A stretch of DNA of 6,894 bases from Phycisphaerae bacterium (GTDB lineage: Bacteria > Planctomycetota > Phycisphaerae > Phycisphaerales > SM1A02). The translations under genes were made by a program, and so were the position numbers. The notes beneath the pieces were generated by a model that did no database searches, was not told where the DNA came from, and saw nothing but the letters and a program-made list of their open reading frames with translations. The stretch lies in contig PBEX01000028.1 of assembly GCA_002718515.1 (NCBI GenBank), positions 36,903-43,796 on the forward strand. Reading direction: 5' to 3'. Shown in pieces: positions 6,601 to 6,894 of this stretch; positions within the stretch are counted from its first letter, which is position 1, and every line of letters begins with the position of its first letter.

Positions 6601-6811
6601 TGTCGACGGTGTTGAACTCACAAGCAGTTACTGCGACGATGATGGTGGATGTGATGAAGATGTGAATGGCGACGGTTCAGTCAACGTTTCTGACATCCTT
6701 GAAATCATTGCTCAGTGGGGAAGTGACGACAGCGACGCAGATGTAAACGATGACGGTGTCGTCAACGTGACAGACCTTCTAGCAGTTGTGGCTGCTTGGG
6801 GCGACTGCTAA
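3662..6811 (+). CDS. Secreted M36/M4-like zinc metalloprotease with FTP-like propeptide, PPC-like, MAM-like and dockerin-like domains
   Basis: 1049 aa, predicted extracellular endopeptidase. The signal peptide (M-K-T, hydrophobic core, cut near A23/A24) is followed by an FTP/PepSY-like propeptide (about 40-240), with G-F-Y-Y-T-Q-T-V-D-G-L-P-V-Y at 115-128 and V-V-D-A-L-T-G-E-V at 228-236. Next comes a small beta region (about 245-320) resembling carboxypeptidase-regulatory-like folds, then the catalytic domain (about 335-555). That has H410-E411-Y-G-H414 and downstream G-E429-G-M-G-D433, which resembles the G-E-G-W-S-D third-ligand motif of fungalysins (M36). L-D-N-G-T-P-H lies at 538-544. 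After it follow a PPC-like domain (566-695), an Ig-like stretch (about 705-807), a MAM/jelly-roll-like module (about 816-990, with W-V-R and C-Y-V-T-G-N) and two calcium loops (997-1049) ending W-G-D-C. The E429 spacing (15 residues after H414) is shorter than in thermolysin, so the exact family is open. Only one lysine (K677) occurs after K240. Confidence 0.95.
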   Translation: MKTSSIFAVVVTSLLLGTTTNYAADTAASISMNQMRESHPRMRMMDRAGSIHKIVDKQLSTGMTAKASADAFVRDWAPALDVDANGFIERGPFIDGRHEQGLMYNHNTGEYKFTGFYYTQTVDGLPVYDSRLMVLVRNAKNYPAVSATTVLKDVKGFKAPKRAVASEAVALMSAATHLGRGTTVTMPELMVYAGTEETGHSEPVAVLVFQATNGGAWDFDNYRKFELVVDALTGEVLYEKNLILHVDGNVSGMATESSGADVCEVESAMGMPYARVTQGSQTVYADENGDFTINGVGNITSTLDGVWFNVDNQSGTDVSLTQSDPYFMHNESNNNEQVRAQVNAYMHSNIVRDFTLYYSPNYPTIGNQQGFPVNTGVSGTCNAFYDYSSINFYNSGSGCSNTAYSVIVHHEYGHHLVAVAGSGQGEYGEGMGDVMGVLISGDPQLARGFYSNDCENGIRNADNNRQYGGSCSGIHDCGQLISGCVWDALETVEAAHPGEGLDIVASLAINAIMMHTGTSIDPSITLDWLILDDDDGDLDNGTPHSVAILEAMNMHSMGDLPEPLDNDFCEDAREVTDGDFAFSTVGAISDSVPYNEDQCVGTYLGDMNADVWFTYVACDNGEMNVSTCNSITFDSDIVVYQGDCDNMSQVACNGDADGCDNYTSNVVFNVVGGETYKIRVGGWDSSASGSGTLQIDGPGDGDCGDGQPLVITWPDGQPDLLDPNGGTSVTLMVEDGTSSPDGTGDLNYNDGSGWMSMPLDYNGSMMYTATFPSFDCGVMVDWYVSFTTIDGDDVTSPNGAPDYTFSASAYNGFDVVFDDDFQTDEGWTVESDVTEGAWVRVMPSAGGVRCDAPTDADGSGMCYVTGNGGTEDVDGGTTTLYSPTMDATDTPMLSYYRWYNNGATCSGADANNDYFYVDISSDGGMTWSNLETVGPVEESSGGWYFVEYDLSMVDGFEPSDDFQVRFVCGDLGEGSIIEAAVDGVELTSSYCDDDGGCDEDVNGDGSVNVSDILEIIAQWGSDDSDADVNDDGVVNVTDLLAVVAAWGDC
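4889..4903 (+). other. HExxH zinc motif of the gene 3 protease
   Basis: These codons encode H-E-Y-G-H. The E-G-M-G-D segment 15 residues later supplies a candidate glutamate third ligand, as expected for a gluzincin. This fold differs from the metzincin encoded by gene 2, which uses a third histidine. Confidence 0.9.
5357..5746 (+). repeat. PPC-like domain, copy 2 (gene 3)
   Basis: This encodes residues 566-695 and aligns end to end without gaps to residues 551-680 of the gene 2 product, with about 61 of 130 residues identical by eye count. All seven cysteines are conserved (569, 599, 618, 628, 644, 652, 659). Both copies sit directly after the end of the catalytic or Cys-rich part and follow a P-L-x-N-D-F-C boundary. 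Confidence 0.8.
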
Positions 6812-6829
6812 GTCTAAATTTGTTTAATG

Positions 6830-6862
6830 AAAAACCCCCTAGCACTGCTAGGGGGTTTTTTT
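6830..6862 (+). terminator. Strong intrinsic terminator after gene 3, probably bidirectional
   Basis: AAAAACCCCCTAGC (6830-6843) and GCTAGGGGGTTTTT (6847-6860) form a perfect 14-bp stem with a 3-nt loop, followed by T to 6862. The stem starts 19 nt after the gene 3 stop. The A-run on the left arm gives a T5 tail on the minus strand, so it could also serve a convergent gene entering from the right. Confidence 0.92.
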
Positions 6863-6879
6863 ATTGACTTTTATTAAGT

Positions 6880-6894
6880 TTACTTCTTCGCATC
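6880..6894 (-). CDS. Possible 3' end of a convergent minus-strand gene
   Basis: On the minus strand the window edge reads four codons, D-A-K-K, then TAA (6882-6880), 17 nt before the bidirectional-looking terminator. A lysine-rich end followed by a short gap and a terminator is typical of a gene end, but four codons cannot prove it. The other two minus frames stay open to the terminator. The product cannot be named. Confidence 0.25.
   Translation of the reverse strand, partial: DAKK

Noticed and set aside
1..6894. CRISPR array, tRNA or rRNA gene, insertion sequence or phage gene
   Set aside because: I found no regular short repeat-spacer pattern, no tRNA-like cloverleaf, no rRNA segments and no transposase or integrase motifs.

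Overview
The window holds three intact plus-strand genes, at 226-1185, 1272-3509 and 3662-6811. Each encodes a protein with an N-terminal export signal and the same kind of C-terminal tail: two calcium-loop (dockerin-like) repeats flanked by cysteines, ending in W-G-[DE]-C. Modest GC content, acidic secreted proteins, Cys-rich 'G-A-C-C' tandem repeats, a PPC-like domain starting N-D-F-C and this tail all suggest a marine member of the Planctomycetota, probably Phycisphaerae-like. That assignment comes from protein style only; no rRNA or marker gene is present.

Layout. Positions 1-225 hold no convincing protein gene. They contain a terminator-like hairpin whose better U-tract is on the minus strand (23-67), a small inverted repeat, a purine-rich Shine-Dalgarno-like run, an AT-rich promoter-like stretch and a long inverted repeat just before the first gene. 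Gene 1 (226-1185, 319 aa) is a secreted protein of unknown function with a conserved-looking E-E-x-x-H-x-x-x-H-E-G-Y segment. After an 86-bp gap with a GC-rich palindrome and a T-rich tract comes gene 2 (1272-3509, 745 aa). It is a secreted metzincin-type zinc protease (HExxHxxGxxH plus Met-turn) with three six-cysteine repeats and a PPC-like domain. A 152-bp AT-rich gap with alternative hairpins precedes gene 3 (3662-6811, 1049 aa), a secreted gluzincin-type protease resembling family M36/M4, with an FTP-like propeptide, the same PPC-like domain and a MAM/jelly-roll-like module. A perfect 14-bp hairpin with U-runs on both strands closes the block. The last bases could be the end of a convergent minus-strand gene.

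How they may work together (inference): two unrelated zinc-protease folds and a third possible metal-binding protein carry the same C-terminal tag and two share an accessory domain. This suggests a set of exported, calcium-stabilised enzymes for protein degradation delivered or displayed by one common route. No cohesin, sorting enzyme, transporter or regulator is encoded here. The most unusual observations are the near absence of lysine from the mature parts of both proteases, the unexplained motif of gene 1 and the possible minus-strand small RNA at the left edge.
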